From: Streptomyces camponoticapitis
GTDB taxonomy: Bacteria > Actinomycetota > Actinomycetes > Streptomycetales > Streptomycetaceae
Length of the DNA: 64,000 bases
Reading direction: 5' to 3'
Assembly (NCBI RefSeq): GCF_014646115.1
Contig: NZ_BMMV01000003.1
Span: forward strand, 62,001 to 126,000
The position numbers and the translations under genes are program-made. The number at the start of each line of letters is the position of its first letter. Positions within the stretch are counted from its first letter, which is position 1. This document shows, piece after piece, positions 16,314 to 25,277 of this stretch. The notes beneath the pieces were generated by a model. It searched no databases. It was not told the DNA's origin and saw only the letters and a program-made list of their open reading frames with translations.

Positions 16314-18149
16314 CTACGCGTCCAGCCCGGCCAGCACCAGCCCCAGCCGGCCCGTGCCGGACTCGGTGACGCGTACGGGCACACCCCAGTCCTGCTGGTG
16401 CACATGGCACGCCGGGTACTCGATCTCCGGCGCGTCGTCGCAGGACGCGGCCATCGCCGAGACATGCAGCACGCCCTCGGTGACACCGTCCGCGAAGACC
16501 AGCTCGCGCCCCAGGTCGCTGCCGGCACCGGCGCCCTCCGCCAGCAGCTCCGGCGGGGTGGCGGAGACCAGGAGACGGGTCGAGGGACCGTAACGGGTGT
16601 CCAGCTTCTGCCCCTTGGGCGCTTCGAAGACCACGTCGAGCCGCAGCGCGCCCGGCGCGACATCGGTCGCGGCGCGCCGCGTGCGGTGCGCGACGGCCTC
16701 GACGCGGACGGCCTCGTCGGGCAGCCGCAGCCGGGTCAGCCGGTGCCGGGCGGACTCGACCACGACGATGTCGTCACCGACGAGGACCGCGCCGGACGGC
16801 TCCCGCAGGTCGGTGGCGAGCGTCGTGACCTCGCCGGTCGCCGGGTCGTAGCGGCGCAGGGCGTGGTTGTACGTGTCGGAGACGGCGACCGAGCCGTCGG
16901 GCAGCGCGGTCACACCGAGCGGGTGCTGGAGCAGGGCCTGGCCGGCGGGGCCGTCGCGGTGACCGAAGTCGAAGAGCCCGGTCCCGACGGCGGTCCGGAC
17001 GGCGTACCCGTCCCCGTCCCGCTCCACGTACCGAAGGGCGCTGGTCTCGGAGTCGGCGACCCACAGCCGGTCCTCGGTGGCGGCCAGCCCGGACGGCTGC
17101 GCGAACCACGCCTCGGCGGCGGGCCCGTCGACCAGACCCTCGTTGGTGGTCCCGGCCGCGACCCCGACGGTGCCGGTCTTCGGGTCGTACGTCCACAGCT
17201 GGTGCACCCCGGCCATCGCGATCCACAGCCGGTCGTTCCACCAGGCCACGTCCCACGGCGAGGAGAGCGCCACGTCGAGCGCGGGGCCATGGGTCGGTGA
17301 GCCCTGCCACCACTGCCTGCCCGTGCCGGCGAGGGTCTCGACCCTGCCCGAGGCGGGGACGTACTCACGGATGGCGTGGTTCACGGTGTCGGCGACGGCG
17401 ATCCGGCCGTTCGGGAGCTGGGCCAGCCCCTGCGGCTCGTTGAACGACTCGGGCCCGAAGCCCCGCTCGCCGCCGCCGATCCGCCGTACGACACTCTCGC
17501 CGTCGGCCGCCAGCTCGACGAGCTGGTGCCGGGTGGTGTCGGAGACCAGGAAGTTCCCCGAGTCCAGCGTGAGGACCTTGCCGGGAAAGCGCAGGTCGGT
17601 GGCGACCGGCTCGGGCGCGACATACGGCCCGTCGCCGCGCCGCAGCGTGCCCTTCGCGGCGTGCTCGGCCTCCAGCTCCTCCACCAGCTTCTCGATGGCG
17701 TGGGCGTGGCCCTCGCCGGCGTGCTGCGCGACCACGTATCCCTCGGGGTCGATGACGACGAGCGTGGGCCAGGCCCGCACCGCGTACTGCTTCCAGGTCG
17801 CCAGCTCCGGGTCGTCCAGGACGGGGTGGTGCACCTCGTACCGCTCGACGGCGTCCACGACGGCGGCGTGCTCGGCCTCGTGGACGAACTTCGGCGAGTG
17901 GACGCCGATGGTCACCACGGTGTCGCTGTGCTTCTGCTCCAGCTCCCGCAACTCGTCGATGACATGCAGACAGTTGATGCAGCAGAAGGTCCAGAAGTCG
18001 AGCAGAACAATACGTCCCCGCAGGTCGGCCAGGGTGAGTGCGGTGCCTCCCGTGTTCAGCCAGCCGCCCTTGCCGACCAGCTCGGGAGCACGGACACGGG
18101 CACGGCGGCGTGGTGCGGGAGGGGGTGCTGAGGCGGAGGCGTCGTTCAT
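16314..18149 (-). CDS. Thioredoxin-like/NHL-repeat protein
   Basis: This 611-residue protein has an N-terminal thioredoxin-like (TlpA/AhpC-type) domain (about 20-170; motif TFCCINCLHVIDEL, i.e. a CxxC redox pair) followed by NHL beta-propeller repeats (about 185-490; NEPQGLAQLPNGRIAVADTVNHAI, HPLGVTALPDGSVAVSDTYNHAL). A C-terminal domain (about 510-611) follows, with several Cys. The order is that of human NHLRC2. No signal peptide is visible, so it is probably cytoplasmic. The start ATG at 18149 overlaps the stop of the upstream regulator (ATGA), so they share an mRNA. The redox partner is unknown. Confidence 0.87.
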   Translation of the reverse strand: MNDASASAPPPAPRRRARVRAPELVGKGGWLNTGGTALTLADLRGRIVLLDFWTFCCINCLHVIDELRELEQKHSDTVVTIGVHSPKFVHEAEHAAVVDAVERYEVHHPVLDDPELATWKQYAVRAWPTLVVIDPEGYVVAQHAGEGHAHAIEKLVEELEAEHAAKGTLRRGDGPYVAPEPVATDLRFPGKVLTLDSGNFLVSDTTRHQLVELAADGESVVRRIGGGERGFGPESFNEPQGLAQLPNGRIAVADTVNHAIREYVPASGRVETLAGTGRQWWQGSPTHGPALDVALSSPWDVAWWNDRLWIAMAGVHQLWTYDPKTGTVGVAAGTTNEGLVDGPAAEAWFAQPSGLAATEDRLWVADSETSALRYVERDGDGYAVRTAVGTGLFDFGHRDGPAGQALLQHPLGVTALPDGSVAVSDTYNHALRRYDPATGEVTTLATDLREPSGAVLVGDDIVVVESARHRLTRLRLPDEAVRVEAVAHRTRRAATDVAPGALRLDVVFEAPKGQKLDTRYGPSTRLLVSATPPELLAEGAGAGSDLGRELVFADGVTEGVLHVSAMAASCDDAPEIEYPACHVHQQDWGVPVRVTESGTGRLGLVLAGLDA

Positions 18150-19219
18150 GGTTCAAGGGTGCCATCCGGCTCGGACAACGCCACCTCGTGGTCCCGCCGT
18201 CGCCGGTCGCCCCGGGTGCCGGGCCTGTCCGGCGGATCTTCGTCGGCCGGGGGCGCGCCCACCAGGACCTCGCCCGCCTCCGTACGGAAGTAGAGCACCG
18301 ACCGTCCCGCCCGCCGCCGGCCGATCAGCCCCGCGTCCCACAGCACCCTCAGATGACGGCCCACCGAGCCCAGGCCCTGGCCGGTCAGTGCGACCAGTTG
18401 CGTCGTGCTCTTCGGGGAGCCGAGCAGGGCCAGCACCGCGGCTCTGCCGGGACCGAGCAGGACGCGCAGCGGCTCGGGCACCGGCGGCCGGCCGCCCTCG
18501 TGGGCGAGGGCCCCGGCGCACGGGTACACCACGGCGTACCGGTCGGCGTCCCACGACACCCAGCTCTGCCTGGGCGTCACCGGCACGAACATCAGCCGCG
18601 CCCCGGGGATCTCCTGGGACCGGTCCGCGCGGGTGGAGATCTGGAGCCGGCTGCCGCCGAGCCAGCGCATCCCGCGGCGCATGTCGCCCAGCGCGCTCGC
18701 CCAGCCGCCCCGGCTCAGCTGCGCCGTACGCGCGACGACGTCGGCCTCGATGAGGCGCCGGCGCCGTGGCCAGTACGGCAGCACCGTCTCCGCCCACACC
18801 CACTCCACGACCGCGGCCGCCCGCTCCGGAAGATCGTCTCGGCCGGCGAGGAGGGCGGGGAGCGGGCCGTTCAGGGAGACCAGCAGGTCGGCGCGGACGG
18901 TCGCGGGCGGGGTGTCCCGTATCCGCGTCAGCTCGGTCTCGAAGGTCTGCTCGGTCAGGGGCTCACCGGTGGGCGTGGGGGTGATGAAGTCCGCGTTCCA
19001 GGTGCGGCCGAAGGCCGACCGTACGAGCAGGGCCGCGACCGGGTCCTCGGCCTGCCGGGCGCGGTACGCGGGCAGATGGGCGTCGAGCCACGCGCGCTCG
19101 CCCGGGTGCGCGGCCCGGCCGTCCTCCAGGGCCCGCAGGCTCGCGACCGCCTCCGTAAGAGGCGACACGACGAACCGGCTCCCGGCGAGCGTGTCCGCGT
19201 CCACCTGCCACCAGCCCAT
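18146..19219 (-). CDS. ArsR-like winged-helix regulator with N-terminal DUF5937-type domain
   Basis: This 357-residue protein, read from ATG 19219 with GGGAGGTG upstream (MGWWQVDADTLAGSRFVVSP), has a long N-terminal domain of the DUF5937 type. An ArsR-like winged helix follows at about 250-325 (LLGSPKSTTQLVALTGQGLGSVGRHLRVLWDAGLIGRRRAGRSVLYF, spread over about 265-315). It is divergent from an MFS exporter gene, and a perfect 9-bp inverted repeat lies between them, so it probably represses both itself and the exporter. The effector is unknown; no metal-binding Cys pair of classic ArsR sensors is apparent. Confidence 0.85.
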   Translation of the reverse strand: MGWWQVDADTLAGSRFVVSPLTEAVASLRALEDGRAAHPGERAWLDAHLPAYRARQAEDPVAALLVRSAFGRTWNADFITPTPTGEPLTEQTFETELTRIRDTPPATVRADLLVSLNGPLPALLAGRDDLPERAAAVVEWVWAETVLPYWPRRRRLIEADVVARTAQLSRGGWASALGDMRRGMRWLGGSRLQISTRADRSQEIPGARLMFVPVTPRQSWVSWDADRYAVVYPCAGALAHEGGRPPVPEPLRVLLGPGRAAVLALLGSPKSTTQLVALTGQGLGSVGRHLRVLWDAGLIGRRRAGRSVLYFRTEAGEVLVGAPPADEDPPDRPGTRGDRRRRDHEVALSEPDGTLEP

Positions 19220-19240
19220 GTCACACCTCCCGCCCCCGGC

Positions 19241-19264
19241 ATGTTTCGCTCTCCCGCGAAACAT
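19241..19264. promoter_or_regulatory. Inverted-repeat operator between the ArsR-like regulator and the MFS gene
   Basis: ATGTTTCGC (19241-19249) and GCGAAACAT (19256-19264) are perfect complements six bases apart. The repeat lies 21 bp before the regulator start and 36 bp before the MFS start, where it would cover both promoters. Confidence 0.75.
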
Positions 19265-19300
19265 TAACGCCCCCTCCCGCGCGCCTCGGAGACTCCCGGC

Positions 19301-20548
19301 ATGCGCACCTACCAAGAGCTCTTCCGGACACCGGAGTTCACGCCGTTCTTCCTCACCTCGTCCGGACAGGTCGCCGCCCAGACAGTGAGCGGCCTGGCGC
19401 TGGGCACGCTCGTCTACACGGCGACCGGCTCGCCGCTGCTCTCCGCGCTCGCCATGTTCGGCCCCTCCCTCGCCCAGGTGCTCGGCGCGACGATGCTGCT
19501 GTCGGCGGCCGACCGGCTGCCCCCGCGCGCCACGCTGACCGCGCTGTCGCTGGTCTTCGCCCTCGGCACGGCCGCCACCGCCCTGCCGGGTCTCCCCGTC
19601 CCCGCGGTCCTCGCGCTCGTGCTCTGTCTCGGCACCGTCTCCGCGCTCGGCGGCGGGGTGCGCTACGGGCTCCTCAACGAAGTCCTCTCCAAGGAGGGCT
19701 ATCTGCTCGGCCGCTCCGCGATCAACATGTCCGCGGGCCTGATGCAGATATGCGGCTATGCGGCCGGGGGTGCGCTGGTCGCCCTCCTGTCGCCGCGCGG
19801 CGCGCTGCTCACCGGCGCCGGGCTGTACCTCACCACGGCGGCCGTCGCGCGGCTCGGCCTCGGCAAGAGGCCGCCGCGGGCCACCGGCCGCCCCTCGGTC
19901 GCCCAGACGTGGCGGAACAACGCGCGCCTGTGGTCGTCACGCCCGCGCCGCACCGTCTATCTCGCGCTGTGGGTGCCCAACGGTCTGGTCGTCGGCTGTG
20001 AGTCGCTGTACGTGCCCTACGCCCCCGAGCACGCGGGCCTGCTCTTCGCCGCCGGTGCGGCGGGCATGCTCGCCGGGGACATCCTGATCGGCCGGTTCGT
20101 GCCCCGTCGGTGGCGTTCACACCTCGCGGTCCCGCTGTTGCTGCTGCTCGCCGTGCCGCACCTGTTCTTCTTCCTCGACCCGGCGCTCCCACTCGCCGTA
20201 CCGCTCGTGACGCTCGCGACGGTCGGCTACGCGGCGAGCCTCGTCTCCCAGGAGCGGCTGATGGCGCTGACACCGGACGAGCTGAGCGGGCACGCGCTCG
20301 GGCTGCACTCCTCCGGCATGCTCACGATGCAGGGCGTGTGCGCCCTCCTGGCGGGCACCGTCGCCGAGCGGACCTCACCGGCCACCGGCATCACGGTGCT
20401 GGCGGCGGCCTCCGTCGCCGTCACGCTCATGCTGGCGCGCGGGCTGCGGGAGAAGGAGGTGCCGCCGTCGGACACCGTCATCCGTACGCGTACAGGTGAC
20501 GCCGTACCACCGTCGCCCGGCAGCCCGGTGGGTACGGATACGGCATGA
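19301..20548 (+). CDS. MFS transporter, probable drug/metabolite exporter
   Basis: This 415-residue major facilitator has about 12 membrane helices, beginning FTPFFLTSSGQVAAQTVSGLALGTLVY and ending ATGITVLAAASVAVTLMLARG, with a hydrophilic Thr/Pro tail. The family motif between helices 2 and 3 is loose (MLLSAADRLPPRATL), so export of a small molecule is likely but the substrate is not known. It is divergent from the ArsR-like regulator and overlaps the next gene by ATGA. The start ATG at 19301 follows CGGAG. Confidence 0.85.
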   Translation: MRTYQELFRTPEFTPFFLTSSGQVAAQTVSGLALGTLVYTATGSPLLSALAMFGPSLAQVLGATMLLSAADRLPPRATLTALSLVFALGTAATALPGLPVPAVLALVLCLGTVSALGGGVRYGLLNEVLSKEGYLLGRSAINMSAGLMQICGYAAGGALVALLSPRGALLTGAGLYLTTAAVARLGLGKRPPRATGRPSVAQTWRNNARLWSSRPRRTVYLALWVPNGLVVGCESLYVPYAPEHAGLLFAAGAAGMLAGDILIGRFVPRRWRSHLAVPLLLLLAVPHLFFFLDPALPLAVPLVTLATVGYAASLVSQERLMALTPDELSGHALGLHSSGMLTMQGVCALLAGTVAERTSPATGITVLAAASVAVTLMLARGLREKEVPPSDTVIRTRTGDAVPPSPGSPVGTDTA

Positions 20549-21039
20549 AGTACTTGGTGCGCGACAAGATCTTCGCCATCGGCGACGACTACTGGATCGA
20601 GGACGAGCAGGGCCGCCAGGCCTTCCTCGTGGACGGAAAGGCGCTGCGGCTGCGCGACACCCTGGAGCTGAAGGACCCTCAGGGGCGCGTGCTGATCACG
20701 CTCCGTCAGAAGCTGCTGAGCCTGCGGGACGCGATGACGATCGAGCGGGACGGTGAGCCGCTCGCCACCATCCGTAAGAAGAGGCTGTCGCTGCTCCGCA
20801 ACCACTACCGGGTCGAGATGGCCGACGGTACCGAGCTGGACGTGAGCGGGCGGATCCTGGACCGCGAGTTCGCGATCGAGTACGACGGCGAGCTGCTGGC
20901 GCACGTGTCGCGCAGGTGGTTCCGGGTGCGGGAGACGTACGCCGTGGATGTGATCAGGGACGAGGCGGACCCGTCGCTGCTGATCGCGGTCGCGGTGTGT
21001 GTGATCCGGATGGCGGAGAAGGAGCGCGAGGAGGGCTGA
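20545..21039 (+). CDS. LURP-one-related/tubby-like small protein
   Basis: This 164-residue cytoplasmic protein has alternating beta strands with the LURP-one/scramblase-like pattern: MKYLVRDKIFAIGDDYWIEDEQG, then ELKDPQGRVLITLRQKLLSLRDAMTI and EFAIEYDGELLAHVSRRWFRVRETYAVDV. Members fold as a closed barrel, and the bacterial role is unknown. It starts at ATG 20545 inside the MFS stop codon (4-bp overlap), so it is co-transcribed with the exporter, and it ends at a hairpin. Confidence 0.8.
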   Translation: MKYLVRDKIFAIGDDYWIEDEQGRQAFLVDGKALRLRDTLELKDPQGRVLITLRQKLLSLRDAMTIERDGEPLATIRKKRLSLLRNHYRVEMADGTELDVSGRILDREFAIEYDGELLAHVSRRWFRVRETYAVDVIRDEADPSLLIAVAVCVIRMAEKEREEG

Positions 21040-21061
21040 GAGCCGGCCCGTCGGCCGTCCG

Positions 21062-21086
21062 GGCCCGTCCTCGTGACGGACGGGCC
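21062..21086. terminator. Hairpin between LURP-one-like and nitrilase genes
   Basis: GGCCCGTC (21062-21069) pairs with GACGGGCC (21079-21086) across a 9-base loop, between two convergent genes. Confidence 0.6.
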
Positions 21087-21100
21087 GGAAGAGGCGGGGC

Positions 21101-21913
21101 TCAGCGGCCGGGCGCCGTCACGCCCAGCAGCCGGTCCTTCAGCACGGGGAACTGCTCGCGCGTCGTCGCGACCTTCGCCGGGTCGAACTCGACGGTCAGG
21201 ACCTCCTCGCCGGTCCCCGCCTCCGCCAGCACCTCGCCCCAGGGGTCGACCACGATGCTGTGCCCGGACTGCTCCACCCCGGCGTGCGTGCCGGCGGTCG
21301 AGCAAGCGAGCACATACGCCTGGTTCTCCACCGCGCGCGCCTGCGCCAGCAGCGTCCAATGGGCGCGGCGGCGGGCCGGCCAGCCGGCCGGGACCACAAA
21401 GACCTGCGCGCCCTCGTCGAGCAGCCCCCGGAACAGCTCGGGGAACCGCAGGTCGTAGCAGGTGGCGAGACCCATCACCGCGTCCGGCAGGGCGACTGTC
21501 ACCAGCTCGTCGCCCGCGCCCATCAGGGTCGCCTCGCCCTTGTCGAACCCGAAACGGTGGATCTTGCGGTACGAGCGCACGAGCGAGCCGTCCGGCGCGA
21601 TGACGAGCGCGGTGTTGTAGAGGTCGGCCGCGCCGTCCAGGACCGCCTCGGGAGCGCGTTCCACGATGGACCCGGCGTGCAGCCAGACGGCCGCGTCGCG
21701 CGCCGCCTTCGACATCTCCTGGAACGTCGGACCGTCCAGCGTCTCCGCCTCGGCGGCGAACGATTCGTACGCGAACGCGCCCACCGGCCAGAGCTCGGGC
21801 AGGACCACGAGGTCGGCGCCGCGCTGCTGCCGTACCAAGGAGGCGGCGCGCTGCCTACGGGAAATGACTGATTCGTCCGGTTCTACTGCGATCTGGATGA
21901 GGGAGGCGCGCAC
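21101..21913 (-). CDS. Carbon-nitrogen hydrolase (nitrilase superfamily)
   Basis: This 270-residue cytoplasmic amidase/nitrilase-fold enzyme has the Glu-Lys-Cys triad visible as Glu in VVLPELWPVG (about 40), Lys in YRKIHRFGFDKGE (about 118) and Cys in GLATCYDLRFPELFR (about 150). The start is taken as GTG 21913 (RASLIQIAVEP), which is where family homology begins; the frame is open to 21988. The closest functional groups are Nit2/omega-amidase-like enzymes, so amide hydrolysis is the safe claim. The gene is divergent from a mycothiol-dependent isomerase-like gene. Confidence 0.88.
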   Translation of the reverse strand: MRASLIQIAVEPDESVISRRQRAASLVRQQRGADLVVLPELWPVGAFAYESFAAEAETLDGPTFQEMSKAARDAAVWLHAGSIVERAPEAVLDGAADLYNTALVIAPDGSLVRSYRKIHRFGFDKGEATLMGAGDELVTVALPDAVMGLATCYDLRFPELFRGLLDEGAQVFVVPAGWPARRRAHWTLLAQARAVENQAYVLACSTAGTHAGVEQSGHSIVVDPWGEVLAEAGTGEEVLTVEFDPAKVATTREQFPVLKDRLLGVTAPGR

Positions 21914-22090
21914 ACTACCACCGTCCTGGCATTCGAGCCGTCTACACGGGCCTACGATCGTCACACGAAAGCACTGCCGGGGTGCCAACGGGCAGCGTAA
22001 CTTAGGCCTTCGAACCTCCCACGCAGCCCACAGCCCGCCGCCCGCAGCCAGCAGCCCAGCCCGCTAACCGCAGAACCGTCGAGGGGTCCC

Positions 22091-22915
22091 GTGACCGTCC
22101 ATCCCAGCCTTCAAACCTACGCCGACGCCTGGTCCCACTCCATTGAAGCCATAGCCGAGCTGGTGCAGCCACTCGTCGAGGGCGAGTGGAACCGGCGCAC
22201 GCCGTGCCCCGGCTGGTCGGTGCGGGACATCGTCTCGCACGTCATCGGTCTGGAGTGCGAGATGCTCGGGGACCCGCGGCCGATCCACACCCTGCCGCGC
22301 GACCTGTACCACGTGCAGAGCGAGATCTCCCGCTACATGGAGATGCAGGTGGATGTACGGCGCCACCACACCGCTCCGGAGATGACGTCCGAGCTCGAAT
22401 ACACGATCATTCGCCGCAACCGCCAGCTGCGGAACGAGAACCGCGCGCCCGACACCATGGTCCGCGCCCCGCTCGGCACCGAGCAGACGCTCGAACAGGC
22501 CATGCGGGCACGCGCGTTCGACATCTGGGTGCACGAGCAGGACCTGCGTACGACGCTGAGCAAGCCCGGCAACCTCGACTCCGGCGGCGCGCTGGTCACC
22601 CGCGACGTGCTCCTGGAAGCCCTCCCGAAGGTCGTCGCCAAGGGCGCCGGAGCCCCGCCGAACACGGCGGTCGTCTTCGACGTGCACGGCCCCGTCGAGT
22701 TCCTGCGGACGGTCCGGGTCGACGCGGACGGCCGCGGCACGATCGACGGCTCGCCCTCGCTCGGCCCCGCGGTGACGCTGGTGATGGACTGGGAGACGTA
22801 CTTCCGGCTGGCGTGCGGGCGGGTACGGGCCGCCGCGGTGCCCGACCGGATCAAGACGGACGGGGACGCGGAGCTGGCGGCGGCGATCCTGCGGGAGTTC
22901 GCGGTCACGCAGTAG
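22091..22915 (+). CDS. Maleylpyruvate isomerase-family (mycothiol-dependent) protein
   Basis: This 274-residue protein has a DinB-like four-helix N-terminal half (about 8-160). Residues WNRRTPCPGWSVRDIVSHVIGLE contain the conserved His that, with later ones (RAFDIWVHEQDLR), forms the metal site of the mycothiol-dependent maleylpyruvate isomerase family. An SCP2-like C-terminal region (about 175-270) follows. GTG at 22091 follows GAGGGG. Proteins of this family use mycothiol, which supports an actinobacterial host. The substrate here is not known, and no gentisate pathway genes are nearby. Confidence 0.86.
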   Translation: MTVHPSLQTYADAWSHSIEAIAELVQPLVEGEWNRRTPCPGWSVRDIVSHVIGLECEMLGDPRPIHTLPRDLYHVQSEISRYMEMQVDVRRHHTAPEMTSELEYTIIRRNRQLRNENRAPDTMVRAPLGTEQTLEQAMRARAFDIWVHEQDLRTTLSKPGNLDSGGALVTRDVLLEALPKVVAKGAGAPPNTAVVFDVHGPVEFLRTVRVDADGRGTIDGSPSLGPAVTLVMDWETYFRLACGRVRAAAVPDRIKTDGDAELAAAILREFAVTQ

Positions 22916-22962
22916 CGCCGCGCGCCTGTGTCCTTCGCCAGCCTGCCGTGTGTGCCCTCCCG

Positions 22963-24414
22963 TCAGGCGGGCACGTGCACCGCCTCCACCCGGCTGGCCA
23001 CCAGCCGCTCACGCTCCCGTCGCGCCGTGCGCGCCCGCAGCCGCAGGATCTGGACGATCCCGAGCGCTTCGAGGACGAAGACGGACGAGAACGCGACGCG
23101 GTAGTCGCCGCCGGTCGCGTCGAGCAGCACGCCGATGGCGAACAGCGTCGTCATCGAGGCCATGAAACCGCCCATGTTGACGATGCCGGAGGCGGTGCCC
23201 TGACGGGCCGGCGGGTTCGCGGGCCGGGCGAAGTCGAAGCCGATCATCGAGGCCGGTCCGCAGGAGCCGAGGACAACGCAGAGGGTGATCAGCAGCCACA
23301 TCGGCGCGTGGTCGCCGGGACAGAGGAGCGTCGACGCCCAGACGAGAGCGGTCACGCCGACCGTACCGAGGGCCAGCGGGGCTCTGGCGGCGTGGTGGCG
23401 GGCGATGATCTGCCCGTAGACGAGGCCGATCACCATGTTGACGAGGACGACCAGGGTGAGCAGATCGCCCGCCGTGGCGCGGGACAGCCCCTGGGCCTCG
23501 ACGAGGAACGGCAGGCCCCACAGCAGCAGGAAGACCATGGCGGGGAACTGGGTGGTGAAGTGCACCCAGAGCCCCAGCCGGGTGCCGGGCTCCCGCCACG
23601 ACTCGGCGATCTGCCTCCGTACATAGGTCGCGCCCGCGTGCTCGGACGGCGGAGGCTCGTGGCCCTCGGGGTGGTCCTTCAGGAAGCACAGCAGGAGTAC
23701 GAGGACGACGACACCGGCCATCGAGCTGCCGACGAACGTCGTCGTCCAGCCGAGGTCGCTCAGCAGGCGGGCGATGAGAAGGGTCGAGACCAGATTGCCC
23801 GCCATCCCGAAGAGCCCGGTGAACTGCGCGATCAACGGGCCCTGGCGGGCGGGGAACCAGTGGGCGCCGAGGCGCAGTACGGCGATGAAGGTCATCGCGT
23901 CGCCGCAGCCGAGCAGGGCGCGGGCGGCGAGGGCCATGCCGTAGGTGGGGGCGAGGGCGAAGCTGAGCTGGCCGATGGTGAAGAGCGTCACGCCCAGGGT
24001 GAGGACCCTGCGGGTGCCGAGCCGGTCGACCATGAGGCCGACGGGTATCTGCATCCCGGCGTAGACGAGGAGTTGGAGGATCGAGAACGTGGAGAGGGCG
24101 GAGGCGTTGACGTCGAAGCGGTCGGCGGCGTCGAGTCCGGCGACGCCCAGGCTCGTACGGAAGATGACGGCGACGAAGTAGACGGCGACACCGATGCTCC
24201 ATACGGCGATGGCGCGGCGGCCGCCGGGCGGGTCGCCGGGGAGGGCGAGGGCGGGGCCGCGGCCGGAGGAACCGGATGATCCGGAGGACCCGCCTGAGGC
24301 AGCTTCCGAAGGTCCGGATCCTTCCGGGGGCCCGGACGCGCCGGACGGTCCGGACGGTCCGGGAGGTTCCGACGCACCGGACGCACCGGACGCTCCGGAA
24401 GAGGGCGCGCTCAC
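22963..24414 (-). CDS. MFS transporter with long Gly/Ser/Pro-rich N-terminal tail
   Basis: This 483-residue major facilitator has about 12 helices starting near residue 68 (AIAVWSIGVAVYFVAVIFRTSLGVAG), with motif LMVDRLGTRRVLTLG between helices 2 and 3, as in sugar-acid and anion carriers of the ACS/NarK-like type. The first roughly 50 residues are an unusual low-complexity cytoplasmic tail of GASGASG/SGPSG/GGSSGSSG repeats. The ATG overlaps the stop of a GntR regulator by 4 bp, so the regulator probably controls this uptake gene. The substrate is not known. Confidence 0.87.
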   Translation of the reverse strand: MSAPSSGASGASGASEPPGPSGPSGASGPPEGSGPSEAASGGSSGSSGSSGRGPALALPGDPPGGRRAIAVWSIGVAVYFVAVIFRTSLGVAGLDAADRFDVNASALSTFSILQLLVYAGMQIPVGLMVDRLGTRRVLTLGVTLFTIGQLSFALAPTYGMALAARALLGCGDAMTFIAVLRLGAHWFPARQGPLIAQFTGLFGMAGNLVSTLLIARLLSDLGWTTTFVGSSMAGVVVLVLLLCFLKDHPEGHEPPPSEHAGATYVRRQIAESWREPGTRLGLWVHFTTQFPAMVFLLLWGLPFLVEAQGLSRATAGDLLTLVVLVNMVIGLVYGQIIARHHAARAPLALGTVGVTALVWASTLLCPGDHAPMWLLITLCVVLGSCGPASMIGFDFARPANPPARQGTASGIVNMGGFMASMTTLFAIGVLLDATGGDYRVAFSSVFVLEALGIVQILRLRARTARRERERLVASRVEAVHVPA

Positions 24415-25094
24415 CGGGCCTCACCCCGTATGAGCACCTTGACGCGGCCGACGTGGGCGCGCACGCACCGCGCCGCGGCCTCGGCGTCACCGGCCCTGAT
24501 GGCTTCGAGCAGTTCGGCGTGCTCGACGATGCTGGTCTCGACGCGCTCGGGGTGCGCCTCCAGCACGGCGACGCCCATCCTCAACTGCCGGTCCCTGAGC
24601 TGGTCGTAGAGCTTCGAGAGGATCTCGTTGCCGGCGTTGCGCACGATCTCGGCGTGGAAGCAGCGGTCGGTGACCGCCACGGCGGCCAGATCGCCCTCCT
24701 CGGCGAGACGACGCTGCTTCTCGACCAGTTCCTCCAGGCGCGCGATGAGCCGCGCGGACGCGGGGACGGCCTTGCGGGCGGCGAACTCCTCGACCAGCAG
24801 GCGGGTCTCGACGACATCGGCGATCTCCTGCGCGGAGACGGCGAGGACGAGGGCGCCCTTCTTGGGATAGAGCTTGATCAGCCCCTCGACCTCAAGCTTC
24901 AGCAGCGCCTCGCGCACGGGCGTACGTGACACCCCCACGGCCTCGGCGAGTTCGCCCTCCGTAAGGAGGGTCCCGCCCTGGTAGTGCCGGTCGAGAACAC
25001 CCTGCTTGATGTGGCTGTAGACACGGTCGGCGGCGGGCGGCTGTTTCACGGGGACGGCGGAGACGGGGGAGGTGGCGGCGGGCGCGGATGGCAT
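24411..25094 (-). CDS. GntR-family (FCD) transcriptional regulator
   Basis: This 227-residue regulator has a winged helix at about 25-85 (DRVYSHIKQGVLDRHYQGGTLLTEGELAEAVGVSRTPVREAL, spread over about 24-65) and a helical FCD effector domain (about 95-220) with metal-ligand-like residues (FHAEIVRNAGN, EHAELLEAI). ATG at 25094 or GTG at 25100 may be the start. The gene overlaps the downstream MFS gene (ATGA), so it is likely to regulate that operon in response to an organic acid. In the 183 bp upstream, GAGTGATC (25125-25132) and GATCACTC (25186-25193) form a long-range inverted repeat that could be an operator. Confidence 0.9.
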   Translation of the reverse strand: MPSAPAATSPVSAVPVKQPPAADRVYSHIKQGVLDRHYQGGTLLTEGELAEAVGVSRTPVREALLKLEVEGLIKLYPKKGALVLAVSAQEIADVVETRLLVEEFAARKAVPASARLIARLEELVEKQRRLAEEGDLAAVAVTDRCFHAEIVRNAGNEILSKLYDQLRDRQLRMGVAVLEAHPERVETSIVEHAELLEAIRAGDAEAAARCVRAHVGRVKVLIRGEAR

Positions 25095-25277
25095 GAGCAC
25101 AGCTTAGATACAACAGGGATGCGTGAGTGATCGCGTCCATATCGCGGAACGACAGGATTTTCGGCGCGTGTCGTACATCCCTTCAGATCACTCGTGCGTC
25201 TTCTCAGTGGACCACCCCTGTACGGGCGTGCGTCGAATTCACTTCAGACAGGGCATTTGCGACATCGGAGCGTTCCT

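Noticed and set aside
14252-16663. Long minus-strand frame over the aminopeptidase gene
   Set aside because: Antisense to a well-supported M18 gene with full motifs; low-complexity product.
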